Shown: positions 12,570 to 25,054 of the stretch, piece by piece
How the letters are laid out: every line of letters begins with the position of its first letter
How positions within the stretch are numbered: position 1 is the stretch's first letter
NCBI RefSeq assembly: GCF_029168945.1
Contig: NC_083610.1
Location: 48,501,429 to 48,565,428 of the forward strand
Length of the DNA: 64,000 nt
Reading direction: 5' to 3'
Source of the DNA: Cannabis sativa
Lineage: Eukaryota; Streptophyta; Magnoliopsida; Rosales; Cannabaceae
The notes under the pieces: generated by a model
What the model saw: the letters and a program-made list of their open reading frames with translations, nothing else
The model's database searches: none
What the model was told of the DNA's origin: nothing
Made by a program: the position numbers and the translations under genes

Positions 12570-12588
12570 AAGGCTTGGGGGGGTAAAT
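12570..12588 (+). promoter_or_regulatory. Polypurine tract, left gypsy copy
   Basis: AAGGCTTGGGGGGGTAAA abuts the LTR start TGTTGCCCC. Its position immediately 5' of the 3' LTR fits the primer for plus-strand DNA synthesis and fixes the element's orientation as plus. Confidence 0.7.
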
Positions 12589-13387
12589 GTTGCCCCTGAT
12601 TTTGCCCAATATACGTGGACCAACCAGACAGGGACACGTGGGTCAAGCAACTTATAATTCAAAATATTTGCTAAGTCTTTATGCCATGAGGTAGCGTCCG
12701 AGACATAGCTCCCGGAGAAGGCATATGGAACCCCATATGCTCCCGGAAGCTCGAGTAACGCTAAGGCATCTCTACGGGGTGTCAGGTTTCTCCTGAGCAA
12801 TCAAGTCGCATTTAATGCCGCATGGGAGGAAGCGTGTTGGGACTGCTACACGCAATAAAGTCTGACGGCACAACCTCCAACCAGCATCTACAAAGTAATG
12901 ATCATTTAAGTCTAACGATGGCTACACTGTGAAGAGTCACATCAGTCAAAAGACAATAAGGACATTCCACATTAAAGCCCTACAGCACCTAGGGATTTGA
13001 CCATGCATTACTCATGGTATATTCATTGGGAATGCCCAATTTTATGGATACTTACAGATAAACTTGTAAGATAGTTCTGGGGATCACCCCACCAAAAACA
13101 CTATAAATACCCCCTCAAAGCTCATTAAATGGGGTCGAGAATCTTGGGCTGCATAAGACCAAGAAGAGTAAATACTCACCAAGAACATTCTCTGTATTTA
13201 TAAGGGTGAAACACTCACCAAATACATTCTCTGTATTAAATACATCCATAAATAACAAAGACTCGTGGACTAAGGCTCATTAACGCCCCAACCACGTAAA
13301 AATCCTTCTCTAATTTTCTTACAGCTCTATAATCTAAAAAATATTCAACCTATCTTAATGTTTGAATATTTCTAAATATATCTAACA
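12589..13387 (+). mobile_element. Ty3/gypsy 3' LTR (left copy)
   Basis: It begins TGTTGCCCCTGATTTTGCCC and ends near TCTAACA. It matches the reverse complement of the LTRs at 15661-16441 and 27123-27902, except for a diverged final 60 bp. A TATAAATA box is at 13102-13109. With the left side of the element missing, no target duplication can be tested. Confidence 0.75.
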
Positions 13388-14878
13388 CTATAAAAGGAAT
13401 TTATGTATAGCATTTAAATCAGACAAATCAAAATTAATTATATTAAAAATAAATTTGCCAAATAAATACAAATTAATACAATTATTGTATGATAATAAAT
13501 TAAATACTTAATTTCATAATATATACTTAATTATACATTTATGACCATATAATATCTTAAATATTTGTACTAATAATCAATTTGTATAAATAAGGTAAAT
13601 ATACAAATTAGTACAATTTATTATATGATATGAATTAAATGCAAAATTAAATAATATACTTAATGGTAGATTTTTTCAACTTTTATTAATTTAAACAATA
13701 AATTACATAAATTTAGTAATAAATAATTAAATGCACAATTATTACATGCCTAAATAAATCATGTAATTAATTATCAATTTAAAACAAATTTCCATTTTCA
13801 ATTTATACTAAATAACATATTAATTCTAAATATATGTATTAAATTAAAAATGGAAATTGAATGAATGTAATTTATTGACTAAATTAACACAAAATAGGAA
13901 AATAATTAATATTCCAAATAAATAAAAATTTATACAAATTTGGAATTTTCCCTTTTTTTTTTTTGAAAAAAAAAAACTGCCCCGACCTAAACCCGAACAG
14001 GGAAACGAATTCCGACGATAAAAATTCATGGAATCACTCCCATTTGAATCTCCATGCATAAATAAAGAGATTCATGTCGGTTTTAGGCAATTAAAACACG
14101 TAAAAATTAGACTTTAATTTTAATAAAAAAAATTCGAGTCCGTATGAGTTCTTAAAAAATAAATTTTCAAATTTCAATGATTTTTTCACATGTTTAGATC
14201 GATCTATAATACTATATGAATATAGTGATGTATAGAATTCGAAATAAACACCGAAAAAAGAAAAATAAAATAAAACAACCAACGGACCAAAAACTCCAAT
14301 TTTTTATATTTATATATACACGTATATAATGTATATACCGCATAAAAATATCATAAACATATCACATACAATTTTTATGCAATAAAATCATATATTAAAC
14401 GTATAATATATATAAATATATATATAAAAAAAATGTATATACGTATATACATACAACAATACTTACGTATATATATAATATATAAACAAAATTAAAATAT
14501 GAATATATATATGTATATACGTAGATTGAATTAAAATGTATATATATGATCGGAATTAAATGAATATGAATATATATATATAAAATATATAAATTAAGAA
14601 CCGATCGTATACGTATGTATATTATATATATGAAGATGAATATGAATATGAATATAAATATATATATTTATAAATATGAAGATAAATATGAATATGAATG
14701 TATATATGTATATGTATATATAAAAATTGAGTATGAATATATATATATATATAATAGGGATTATATAATATGAAAGTATATTTATATATATAAAATATAT
14801 ATTATATTATAAATGAAGAACCCTGTAAATGTATGTATATATATGAAACTCAAAATAAATCAAGGCAGAGATATATAA
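13388..14878. repeat. AT-rich non-coding stretch with TA/TATA microsatellite
   Basis: No gene is visible. From about 14296 to 14860 the sequence is dominated by TATATA, GTATATA and GAATATGAATAT repeats. It abuts a copia primer-binding site at 14882, so at least its right end may be the untranslated leader of a minus-strand copia element. Confidence 0.6.
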
Positions 14879-14881
14879 TCT

Positions 14882-14893
14882 GCTCTGATACCA
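14882..14893 (-). promoter_or_regulatory. Primer-binding site of a minus-strand copia element
   Basis: The minus strand reads TGGTATCAGAGC, the sequence complementary to plant initiator methionine tRNA used by many copia elements. It is two bases from the LTR end TTTCTAACA at 14896. Confidence 0.75.
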
Positions 14894-14895
14894 AC

Positions 14896-15655
14896 TGTTA
14901 GAAATTTATATGTATAAACTGAAATATATGTATGTGTATATAAAATGCGGAATTAAACAAATATATACACTATATAACTTAAGGATCGAAATACCTCCAG
15001 CCATTGAATCTTTAAGCTTCAAACCCAAGAACTTTGATCTGCAACAGAAAGCGATTGATGTGGGTAATCGGGCTTCCTCGCTCTCTCAACTCTCTTTAGA
15101 TGGATTTTACTGTTATGAACAGAATGAGTGAGGAGCTCGGGGACCGAGACCCTATATTTATAGGTGAGATACTCCATCAGTATCTGCGCCACATTAATTG
15201 TCAGAATATTTTAACAATTAATTCAGGAAATCAAATCATGTAATGAATATAGAAATCTGACCATATATAGAATATTACATAATTGATTTTGTCCAGATTC
15301 AATGAATATAAAATATTCATTTATCAGAAAATCAATTATTTATTTATTTCCTTAAATAAAAATTTATTTCTTTAAATAGAAATATATTTCCTTAAATAAA
15401 AATATTCTTATAACAAATTCTATAAGGATCATAGTTGATAAGAAAAAATCCTATTCATTCTAATAAAATATATAAAAAAGAAATTATAGGGAACAAATTC
15501 TATAAGGATCATAGTTGATAAGAAAAAATCCTATTCATTCTAATAAAATATATAAACAACTCAATTCAAAACAAATTGATTTTAATTACTTGTTTATTGA
15601 TAATAAAAAATATTTTTTTTATAACATGAAATCGAACAAAATGCTAGCTTAATTG
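14896..15655 (-). mobile_element. Copia-type 5' LTR (second family), partial
   Basis: The 3' end of the LTR is fixed by the neighbouring primer-binding site. A TATA box (TATATTTATAGG on plus, about 15152-15163) lies inside. The other LTR end is unclear: a gypsy element inserted at 15661, and the remainder may continue after 27907. No coding region of this element is recognisable. Confidence 0.55.
15413..15563. repeat. Tandem duplication, 80-bp unit, about 1.9 copies
   Basis: The block starting ACAAATTCTATAAGGATC at 15413 recurs at 15493 with no visible differences for about 70 bp. It lies within or beside the copia LTR. Confidence 0.8.
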
Positions 15656-15660
15656 TTAAT

Positions 15661-16441
15661 TGTTGACCGAGATTTTCGGCAACTATTAAAATATAGTTAT
15701 AATAGGAGCTGTAAGAAAGTGAGATGAAGACTTTTTACGTGGTTGGGGCGTTAATGAGCCTTAGTCCACGAGCCACTGCTATTAATGGATATATTTAATA
15801 GAGATTCTACACTTGAGAGAATGTTTTTCTCTTAAATACAGAGAATGTTCTTGGTGAGTTTTTTCTCTTCTTGCTCTGTTGCAAACCAAGATCCTCCGAC
15901 CCCATTAAATGAGCTTTGAGGGGGTATTTATAGTGTTTTGGTGGGGTAATCCCTAGAATTGTTCTTACACATGTGTCTGTAAGTATCCATAAAGTTGGGC
16001 ATTTCCGATGAATATACCATGGGTGATGCATGGTCAAATCCCTAGGTGCTTAGGGTTTTTATGGAGAATGTCCTTTTTGTCTTATGATTGACGTGACTCT
16101 TCGCAGAGTAGCCGTCGCTAGACTTAAGTGATCATTACTATAGCGCTGCTGTTCGGGGGTTGTGCCGTCAGACTTTATTGCGTGTTACAGTCCCAACACG
16201 CTTCCTCCCATGCAGCATTAAATGCGACTTGATTTCTCGGGAGAGACCTGACACATCCCGGAGGGCCTTCATGCTATACTAGCTTCCAGGAGTAACTTGT
16301 ACTCCGGGTGTCTCCTCCGGGACCCATGCTAATAGCGCTTCCTGGTGGCATAAAAAAGACTTAGCAAATCTTTCCAAGTTATCTGATCCACGTGTCCCCT
16401 CTTGACTGGTCCACGTATTTTGGGCGAATTTTGGAGCAACA
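15661..16441 (-). mobile_element. 3' LTR of the Ty3/gypsy element
   Basis: It reads TGTTGACCGAG...GGAGCAACA on plus, and the polypurine tract at 16442 identifies it as the 3' LTR of a minus-strand element. Its TATA box (TATTTATA on plus) is at 15925-15932. The last 250 bp look identical to the other LTR; differences cluster in the middle. Confidence 0.9.
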
Positions 16442-16459
16442 TTTACCCCCCAAGCCTTG
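16442..16459 (-). promoter_or_regulatory. Polypurine tract of the Ty3/gypsy element
   Basis: The minus strand reads CAAGGCTTGGGGGGTAAA directly before the LTR start TGTTGCTCC. The same tract precedes the LTR at 12589. Confidence 0.75.
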
Positions 16460-16875
16460 TTTACTTAGTGAAAATAAACCAAGGCTTGTTCAAGTGTCTC
16501 CGGTTGACCCCTCGTTTCCCTAGCTCGAGCCTCGAGCGCGTGGGGGTAAATTAAATGATGTCATTTAATGCGGCAATATGCTTTTTTGCAGGAATGTTTC
16601 CAGCCGCCTCCTCGGTCTTCTGATACGACTTGGGGGCGCGTGGAGGTGTGTCTAATAATGGCATTAAATGCGGCGATTCACTTTTGCAGAGGTCGATTCG
16701 TTTCACGCCCCATGATTGATGCGGCGCATTGATGGTGTCAGACGGATACTCAAACGTTTCCACCGCCTTAATGGTAGATTGATCTGGTCCGTTGATCTTT
16801 TGGGAATTCGAATCGTGCGTTTCCTCCACCGTGCGATTGGTAGGTGAAGACGCCTGTTCCTCATGCACTGTTGCC

Positions 16876-16882
16876 TATAAAA
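16876..16882 (+). promoter_or_regulatory. TATA box of the antisense gene (full-length element)
   Basis: TATAAAA is followed by GCCACCACCTTTCCTTCATT and then a leader with a splice donor (CGACT|GTAAGTTTC) at 17077. The layout is the same as at 12254-12047 in the left copy. It could drive the plus-strand extra gene independently of the LTR. Confidence 0.5.
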
Positions 16883-17528
16883 GCCACCACCTTTCCTTCA
16901 TTTCGGTTACTTTCCATTCCTTGCCATTTCTCGCTCGAATTTCTCGCAGAAAATTCCTCAAAGTAGCACAAACTCGTTTTAACACTTAAACACTTCTTTT
17001 AATTTTCCAAGTTGTTCGATTTTGCCGTGCTTCTCAACTTTTCACTCAACCACACTTCGCAGTTCAACAATCGACTGTAAGTTTCTTGCATCTTTAGATA
17101 ATAACAAGCTTACATTTACTTCATTTGTTTTCTGGGTTCGCACTTAGAGGCTTCTGGGTGTGTGAGTGTTTAAGTTCTTCGAGTTCTGCTTTATGTTTAC
17201 TGTGTTAGTTGTAGAGTCGCCATTGCCATGCCTCTGTTGTAGGCATACAGCTTTGTTTGAAGAAGGCCATGTGTTCTTCGTTTAACAATTGCTTAGGGCA
17301 TAGGAAGGCTTTTCTCTTTTCTTTTCCTTTTTGCAAATCCACTTTCTCGCGATTTTACCGCACCCGACACTTGTTCAGTGATTCTCTCCGCAGTTTCCCT
17401 GTGTGACACGTGTCCCAGTGGCCTCTTTCCAGCCGGTTAGGGACCCCCACTCCCTTTTTCCCGATTTAGGGTTTCGGTATGGGGCCTAATCCGCGGGTTT
17501 TTTCTTTTGTTTTTCTCGTAACATAAAA

Positions 17529-20500
17529 TGTCTGTTCTCGCCGAAATCTTCGAAGAAGAAAGGAAAAACATAGCCACCCCGGAGGAGGTTTCTCTCGGGA
17601 CCCGTTGCCCTGTGAGGCATACAAGTCCCGCGCAACCGGCTGGGAAGCGGCCGAGCTTCGATCGACCCCGACTTGCCCTCACCACCGGAGAACATTATTA
17701 ATGTGGCCGGGATCAAACCCTCTACCTCGTGGACCTTTCCACCGCCTCCTCGTGACTCGAGACGCCTAATCACAACTATGACGGCGTCGGGGCGTGGAGT
17801 CAGACCCATTTGATGGTCGGTGCCATGCTCCCGCTCCAAGAGTACTTTGTGAATTTTCTTGTATTTGTCGGCCTTGCGCCATACCAACTTATTCCTCAAG
17901 CTTACCGCCCGCTCTCGTGCTTATTTATTTTTTACACCGCCCGCGCCGGGGTCTCCCGCACGGCTGAAATTTTATATTTTTATGAACTTGTATCCGTCCC
18001 CAAGAAAGGGGACAAACTTAAGGATGGTTTCTATGGGTTCCGCATCCACCCCCGCTAACGAGGGGATGGTTCCATATAATAGTGCGTACTCATGTTAGGT
18101 ACCGCCACCGATTTTTCTTCTCGTCCGGTTCGGGGCCGTGGACCACCCGAGCTTCTCACGGAGTGGGTGCGGATCCCACCTTACCACGGACGCTCCCCCA
18201 CTCAAAGCTTTCCTTCGAAGGGCCCAAGCCTTCGCCTCCTACGATCATGCCGATCTTGATGTCGGGGCCCGGGTCACCACGGAGAATTGCAGAAGGCTAA
18301 ACTTATCCTTTCTCATCAATCCGTGGATGACTCCAACCTCTCAAAGGTCATCTGCCCCAATGTGAGTGGCGCCTGCGGAGAAGGCCTTCCGGATGAGCTC
18401 ATTGCTACTGGCAGAAGAAGTACCAAGATTATCTCTACCGAAGGCCCCAGGAGAAGGCGTATTCTAAGGCCCGTGCTGCCTCGGGAGAGGGCTTCGCGTG
18501 GGGAGTCCGGTGGTGCGAAGGAGCCAAGCCATTGGCGGGAAGTCCGAAGCTAAATTTTTTTGACAAGATACTTCAAGAAGAGATTGAGTGTCCTTCGCCG
18601 GGAGGCCCCTTCGTCTTGAAGGTTCTTCGAGAACCGTACTTCCCGCCTTCACTTTCGCCCCCGAACCAAACTCGGGTGCTCCCGTGTTAGCACTTCCGTG
18701 CGGGTGGTAAGTCTCCCTTGATAATTCGCTATGTTCCTTCCATTGATGAATATACCAACCATAGGCCCATAGGGTTTGACGAGCGTCTCCGTAGGTTTAA
18801 GATGCCGTCGACCCTGGGGGATCATTTGAAGGGAATTTTATTTTACGAACTTAGGAGATTACCTAGGTCGTCCCGGATGGGTCTCCGCCCCTCCGAACCT
18901 ATTCCCTTATGTCCGCTTCGCCACATAGCGCCCTACCGGTTTCGCCCTGACAAATATCTTGGAGATGATGCCGCCGCATTAAAGTTCGGGACTTTGCTGT
19001 GGCCGAATTAGGAGGTTCGGTAGGAGTAGTTTATTTGCCGCACCTTTTATAAGCAAGCCACGAACTTCTAACACTTGCTTATTTTATTGGAACAGTACCT
19101 CCATGGATGCCATCCCGGAATGCTTGCCGGGTTCATACTCCCGTGGCTCCTCCCGCTTTCACCCCTCTCCCCCGCTCCTTCCTTGAAGGTTCCTTCCGGC
19201 GCTCCCCCGAAACCATCGACTTAGCTGGATGACGAGGAGGTGCTTCCCGGAGAAGGGCCGGAAAGTGGGACTTCTCGAGGAAGCCGCCGAGGTACAGGAG
19301 AGCCTCGAAGCCCTTCCAAAGGGTAGCAGAGGAGGACGAGGAGGAGCCCGAAGGGCTCCGATTCGCAAGCGTGCGGGCAAGATGATTGCCCAGACGAGCC
19401 GAAGAGGCCTCGCAGGGCCGACAATCCCGCTCATGGCCTAGACGGGCGGGGTTTCCCCGATGGAGGAAAACTCGCTCCTCCTCACATTGATCTTACCCCG
19501 ATTCCGGGATGAGGTGAGGCAGAGCTTCGCATAGCCAAACACAACTACGCTATGGACGAGTACTCCCGGGTATGCCGAGGTGGAGGCCCTTAGGAGGATT
19601 CTCGCGAGCCGAGGCCGAGGCGAGCATCAACCATCCGACTATCATGATCCGTGGAACCTCAACTCGGACCCCTTAACCTGACCGGTTCCGTCCCCTCCTA
19701 GTGGCCCACTTTGGCTCCCTTTGCCGCGAAATGACCGGTGAGTTCGCTCTCGCCCATACGCCGCGCGCCCAAGCGGTTTGCCACTTCAGGCCTCCTCGAA
19801 CTCTATCTTCCGTGTGTCCAGGACCTCAGCCATTCCCTCACAGTAGTAAGTACTTTGCAATTTTTGCGTTTCCTTTTTGTTGTTTGTATTTTGTTTTCTT
19901 CCTTTGAGAAATTTTTCCTTATACCTCGTTATGGTTTAGCTTGCTGCTGAGGCCGGTCGCCTCCAGAACATCATAAACCATGGCTTCGCCTCCGTCCGAC
20001 TTCGGGGACATGAACGACGTCGAAGGTCCTCCAAGACCTCACAATGGAGAGGCAGATCTACTGTGAGGCCGCCGAGCGCCAGAGGCAGCGCCAAGGCCAA
20101 GGGAAGAGAAGGCCAAGGCCAAGGAAGAGGAGGCCACCCGGAGGGAGGCCTCGTGCGAGGCCATGATCCGTGCCGAGGCCCACGGAGAGGCGGGATGGAG
20201 GCCCATCATCGGAGGAATCCAAGTGGCTCGACCGAGGCCGCCGAGAAGGCCAGGCGAGATCTTCGGAGGCCGGGGAGGCTTTGGATGAAATGGCCGCCAA
20301 GGTGAGGTCTCTAGAGGAGAGTCGGGCCGCCCTGATATCGAATCCAAGGCCGCTCTAGTCGCGGAGTTGAAGGAGCTTCGGGACTACGCGCAGACCGCCC
20401 ACCAGAAGGCCAAGAGGGCCGAGCTCCTTTCTCCGTCTCCCGCGCCGTGCCCGAAGCGCTTTGATGATGGGGTCTACATGGCTTCGGGCCACCAATGATC

Positions 20501-20670
20501 GAGTATCAAGCTTACTTTTTATCCCAAACCCGAGGACATGATTGCCAGATTTCGGAAAGAAGAAGAGGCTTCGACGCCGAGCTTCGAGGCACGGATTGGA
20601 CCTCGTCTTCCACCGGCGGTTGACCGAGCTACCGTATTATCGACCCGCATTCTACCCGTTCTTCTTATAA
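17529..20670 (+). pseudogene. Extra antisense gene of the Ty3/gypsy element (full 3' extent)
   Basis: The start MSVLAEIFEEER at 17529 aligns with the left copy's start. The PF04195-type block (MLPLQEYFVNFLVFVGLAPY and onward) is at 17822-17940. The acidic linker and MDEYSR segments are at about 19200-19600. A probable intron with GTAAGTACTTTGC follows at about 19849, then a C-terminal exon (about 19940-20670) rich in Ala, Glu, Lys and Arg, likely coiled coil, ending near YYRPAFYPFF. Frames change many times, often where CAG/CTG of the left copy is replaced. The gene runs toward gag-pol, and the two are convergent. The role is unknown; a protein aiding transposition is a guess. Confidence 0.7.
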
Positions 20671-20787
20671 CTTTTTTTTTGTTTGTACATATTTGCCGTC
20701 GCCTTAGAACAATTTACATATAGGCTACAGCCTTTATTTGAAGTGGGAGACAATTATATCTTAAGGCCCGTCCCCGGCCATTTACAT

Positions 20788-21034
20788 GTGACGACCTGCC
20801 CTTTGGGCTAGGATATTTTTATATATGCGATCTTTATTTTTCACACTTATATATTTCAACCTGTCCTTTGGCTCAGGGTTTTTATACTTACGCTCTTTAT
20901 ATTTTTTTTTGCGCATATTTTTTGACCTGCACTTTGGGTCAGGATATTTTTTTTAGATTGATTGACCTGCCCTTTGGGTCAGGATATTTTACTTAGTTTG
21001 ACCTGCCCTTTGGGTCAGGATATTTTACTTAGTT
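20788..21034. repeat. Tandem hairpin-like repeats between convergent genes
   Basis: The core CCTGCCCTTTGGGTCAGG, followed by ATATTTT, occurs in five versions at about 20796, 20860, 20926, 20969 and 21003. The last two form a 36-bp tandem repeat. The core is nearly its own reverse complement (stem CCTG/CAGG and CCC/GGG around TTT), so each unit can form a small hairpin. The array separates the stop of the plus-strand extra gene (about 20670) from the end of the minus-strand integrase. Confidence 0.8.
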
Positions 21035-22700
21035 TGTTTTTGTTTGTCCGTGCGGTATACCCTAGTACCCCCCCGAGTGGCATAGAAACTTTGTTTTTAA
21101 GGCACTCAGTTTTATTTAATATGTAGGAGGCATACATTTGGACGGTACAAACCCTTTGAACAAAATCTAAGTTTAATTCGCTATTGGTAATATTTTCGAG
21201 GTGATCGCATTCCAGTTCTCGACGTAGTTCCGTCCATTCTTTTCGCCTTGTAAGTGCCGTAACCGATTTCGTCCTCGATTTCATATGGTCCTTCAATTTG
21301 GTCCAAGTACCCCCACTCCGGTTCTTGGGTGGCCGGGAAAACCCTTCTGTGGACCATATCCCCACATAGCGAATTTTCTATTTTTAACCTCGAGTTAAAA
21401 TACTGGTCACCTTCTTTTGATAAGCGGCCATCCGTATTTGGGACTCATCCCGGGAGTTCTTCGACTTGATCCAGAGGTTCTTGGAGCGTGGCCCGATTGG
21501 TGGCCATCATAAGTCGTCCTCCCGTGGACGGGAATAATGTTTCCACCGGACCACGCTCACAACCGTACGCCATTGAGAACGGCGAGTGGACCTATTGTGG
21601 TTCCTGGGGTCGTCCCGCAGGCCCACAATACCCTTGGCAATTCTTCGGTGCCAGCTTATTTTTACAGCGTGCCTTCTTTTTCAAGGTGACCTTTAGGATT
21701 TTATTGATCGCTTCCGCCCGTCGTTTGTTTCGAGGCCGGCTACCGCTGGAGAAGCTTTTTACCACTCCGTGTTGGTTTGCAAAGTCGCAAATTCCTCGCA
21801 ATCAAATTGCTTTCCATTGTCCGAGACTATCTTCGTGAGGCAAGCCGCATCGACACACTATGTTTTTGATAACAAAGTCCAACGCCTTCTTAGCTTATTG
21901 TCTTCATAGGCTCACTTCCGTCCACTTAAAGGAAGCAGTCCACCGCTACTATTGCATACTTTACCCCTCCTTTTCCCGTAGGTGACCCGATGAGATCTAT
22001 TCCCGTACCGCGGCGGCCGTGGCCGGTCATCAAAGTGATCTCATTTGGAGGAGCTTTCGCATGTTCGCGTACCTTTGGCACGAGTCACACTTTTGGACAT
22101 AGTCTATACAATCTTTTTTCATTGTTGGCCGAAGTATCCCCGCCTCAATATTTTCTTCGAGAGGCCGGGTCCTCCCGTATGGTCTCCACGTAACCCTTCA
22201 TGGACCTCCAAAGATGATTTGTCTAGCTTCATGGTCCGATACACACCTTAAATAAGGCATGCCGAGTCCTCTCCGTAGAGAATTTGATCCATCATTACAT
22301 AACGATGAGCCTCGACATCGAATCTTTCGAGACAAGGCCCCTCTTCGGGGGCAACTCACCCGTGGTTATGTACTTTATGATGGGGACCATCCAACGGGTT
22401 CTTGCCCAACCGTTTGTGTGGTCTCTTTTATTTTGATGCTTGGCTCGCCAAGCGTTCCACCGGTACTACCCCGTGCCTCTTCGATTTCGCCGTCCGATGC
22501 TAACTTAGCCGTACGTCCGCGTGAGCGTTCTTTCTGGGGATTCTTCTATTTTATAGTCCGTGAACTCGTGGAGCGCTTCTCGACTATTGTTACGTACGCG
22601 CCATCCTTTCGCCGCGAGTTTGGTATTCTCCGGAAACTTGGTTTATGACCACCGAGAATCGCCGTAGACTTCCACCCTCTTGGCTCCTACAAACTTTGGC
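21000..22700 (-). pseudogene. Ty3/gypsy integrase region (broken)
   Basis: A minus-strand segment at 21592-21801 carries the NQHGVVKSF and EAINKILKVTLKKK motifs of gypsy integrase, the core near its catalytic Glu. The C-terminal end at about 21015-21365 has a segment (KDHMKSRTKSVTALTRR) after the core. Integrase joins the cDNA ends to chromosomal DNA. No open frame is longer than about 120 codons. The catalytic D,D segments fall in the shifted stretch 21800-22600 and cannot be read reliably. Confidence 0.65.
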
Positions 22701-22794
22701 CAATTTTAGCCTCCGCTATCGTGTCTTCATATTCGCTTCATTATTCGAAGCCGTGAAGTTGAATCGGAGTGCCGCCCGGAGCCGCAACCCGCAG

Positions 22795-24830
22795 GTGATA
22801 TCATAGCCACTCCGGCTCCCGAACCATTCTCATTAGAAGCTCCATCCACAAATACTCTCCAAGTGGGGATGGGTGGCTCCTGTATTGGCTGCGTTGCCTC
22901 GCTTCATTACATTCGATGAAGTCCGCCAAGGCTTGGCCTTTTATGGAAATACGGGGCACATAATGTAAGTCGAACCGACTCGCTCCATTGCCCACTCGAG
23001 GAGTCTTCCTGGATGCTTCAGTGCTTCTGGAGAACTTGCCTGAGTGGATGATTGGTCGAATTCGATCGGATGGGCTTGGAAGTATGGTCTCAACTTCCTT
23101 GATGCCATTAGAGGCGTAATACTAATTTTTCAATAACCGGTACCTTGTCTCGCCCCTACCATGCGTTTACTAACATAGTACACGGGTGCTGAATTTTTCT
23201 TCCTCCCGACCAAATGCAAAGATCGACCGCATGCTCGAGACGGCCAAGTAAAGGAACAAGTCTTCTCCAAGGACGGTTTTGATAGGATAGGAGGTTTGGC
23301 CATGTGGTCTTTTAACCTTTTGAATGCCTCCTCGCATTCATCCGTCCATTCGAACTTTTGGCATTTCTTCGCATGTTCAAGAAGGGTATGCACTTGTCCG
23401 TGGACCGTGAGATAAAGCGGCCAACATGCGGCCTACCTTCCCACAAACTCGCACGTCCTTATGTTTCTTGGGGGATGGCATATCCGTGAGAGCTTGGATT
23501 TTCTCGGGTTCGCCTCGATCCCCCGTGGCCGACTATGAAGCCCAAGAATTTTCCCGACTTGACCCCGAAGGTGCATTTTTTCGGATTGAGCTTCATGCCG
23601 TATCTCCGGACGACTTCGAAGCATTCCTCTAAGTCGTTTGCATGGCTGTTGGATGCTTTGGATTTGACGAGCATGTCGTCCACATATACCTCCATGTTTC
23701 GTCCCAGGAGGCTTTTAAACATCCGGTTAACCATTCTTTGATAGGTTGCTCCGGCGTTTTTCAAATCCGAAAGGCATGACTAGGTAACGGTATACCCCCC
23801 TTATCTGGCCCCGAAGCTAGTGCACTCCCGGTCCGCCGTATGCATTTTTATTTGGTTGTACCCCGCATAGGCATCCATGAAAGACAACAACTTAAATCCG
23901 GACGTGGCGTCTACCATCCGGTCGATCCTAGGCAATGAAAGGCCTTGGACAGGCTTTGTTTAGATCCGTGAAATCTATACAAACCCGCCAAGTCCCGTTC
24001 TTGGGCATCAGACCGGATTGGCCACCATTCCCGGTAGTATACGTCGCGGATCATGCCATTGGACAAAAGTTTATCCACCTCTTTTCTAAGGCTCTTGCTT
24101 TCACCGAGTCGAGCGGGGCGTCTCTTCATTGCAGACAAGGGGGCATGTCCGGGTTGACGTTGAGTACATGGGTGATGACATGAGGGCCGATGCTTCGGCC
24201 ATGTCTTCTTGGCGCCATGCAAAAATGTCGATGGCGCCCTTCGTTGTTTTTATTATTTTATCTTTTTCCTCCGGATCTAGGCTTCTCCCTATCCGGAGTA
24301 CTGTGGAGTCGTCGTCGCACACCGGTATTTCTTCGACGTCCTCCATTGGTTCTACGACCCTTTCGGATCCTATGCGAGGATCCAGCCTCGTCTTCTTCAT
24401 TCTCTATCTCGTGGCCCCCCGACCATGAGTACTGTAAGTGGGTGGCAACATTGTAACATTGCCCGGCCTCTCCTTGATTTCCCCTCACCGTTCCGACTCC
24501 GCTTCCCCGGGTAGGGAATTTTAGGCATAGGTGCCGGATTGAAGTTACCGCACCAAAGTCGACGAGGGCCTGGCTTCGCCCTAAGATTGCGTTGTAGGCC
24601 GTTGGACAAGCCTACCACCACGAAGGTGCAATACTTGAATGTGCTTTGGGTATCCGGCACGTGGTAACTCGGGAGCCCGACTTTTCCCATCTGGATTAGC
24701 GTTGTCCCGTTAAACCCCGTGAGCCGCGATCCACTAGAGAGAGGTCCCGCTTGGCCAACCCTATCGCAAAGGAAGGCTTCTTTGAAGAGCAAGTTCACTA
24801 ACTTCCATTGTCAATCGTGACCCTAGCCAC
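22795..24830 (-). pseudogene. Ty3/gypsy protease, reverse transcriptase and RNase H (broken)
   Basis: On the minus strand, from high to low coordinates, a protease segment with DNGS (active-site DTGS-like) is at about 24803-24815, followed by RLTGFNGTTL and CTFVVVG. An RT segment WRVCIDF is near 23975. The RT catalytic motif YVDDM is in a 101-codon open stretch at 23459-23764, together with CTFGVKSGKFLGFIV. The tether region (WTDECEEAFKRLK) follows at 23130-23393. A linker YVPRISIKGQALADFI at 22801-22995 leads toward RNase H. These enzymes process the polyprotein and copy element RNA to DNA. At least five frame changes interrupt the frame. Confidence 0.8.
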
Positions 24831-25054
24831 CACTTTATTTGCGATGGGGGTCTCGGCGACCACTCCCGGTCGTGATGAGGAAAACGCACCGTCTTGGCGT
24901 CTTCTTCCGTGAACGTTATGGGTCAGTCCATTAGCCGAGGCCTTTGAGCCGGGAGTTGAGTGACCTCCCACACCTCACCGTGTCTTGCGCCTCGCATATC
25001 TCTTTCGCTCCTTTCGAGTGTTTCCTCCGATACGGGACCCTCCGGAGATCATGG

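Larger units (their letters stand above)
9267..13387 (+). mobile_element. Ty3/gypsy element, 3' part only (left copy)
   Basis: This piece is homologous, in opposite orientation, to the first 4 kb or so of the complete element at 15661-27902. It contains the extra antisense gene, a polypurine tract (12570-12588) and the 3' LTR (12589-13387). Everything upstream, including gag and pol, is missing. The left junction at about 9267 falls at a splice donor (GTAAG on the minus strand) of the antisense gene. The LTR is more diverged from the 15661 element than that element's two LTRs are from each other. Confidence 0.8.
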
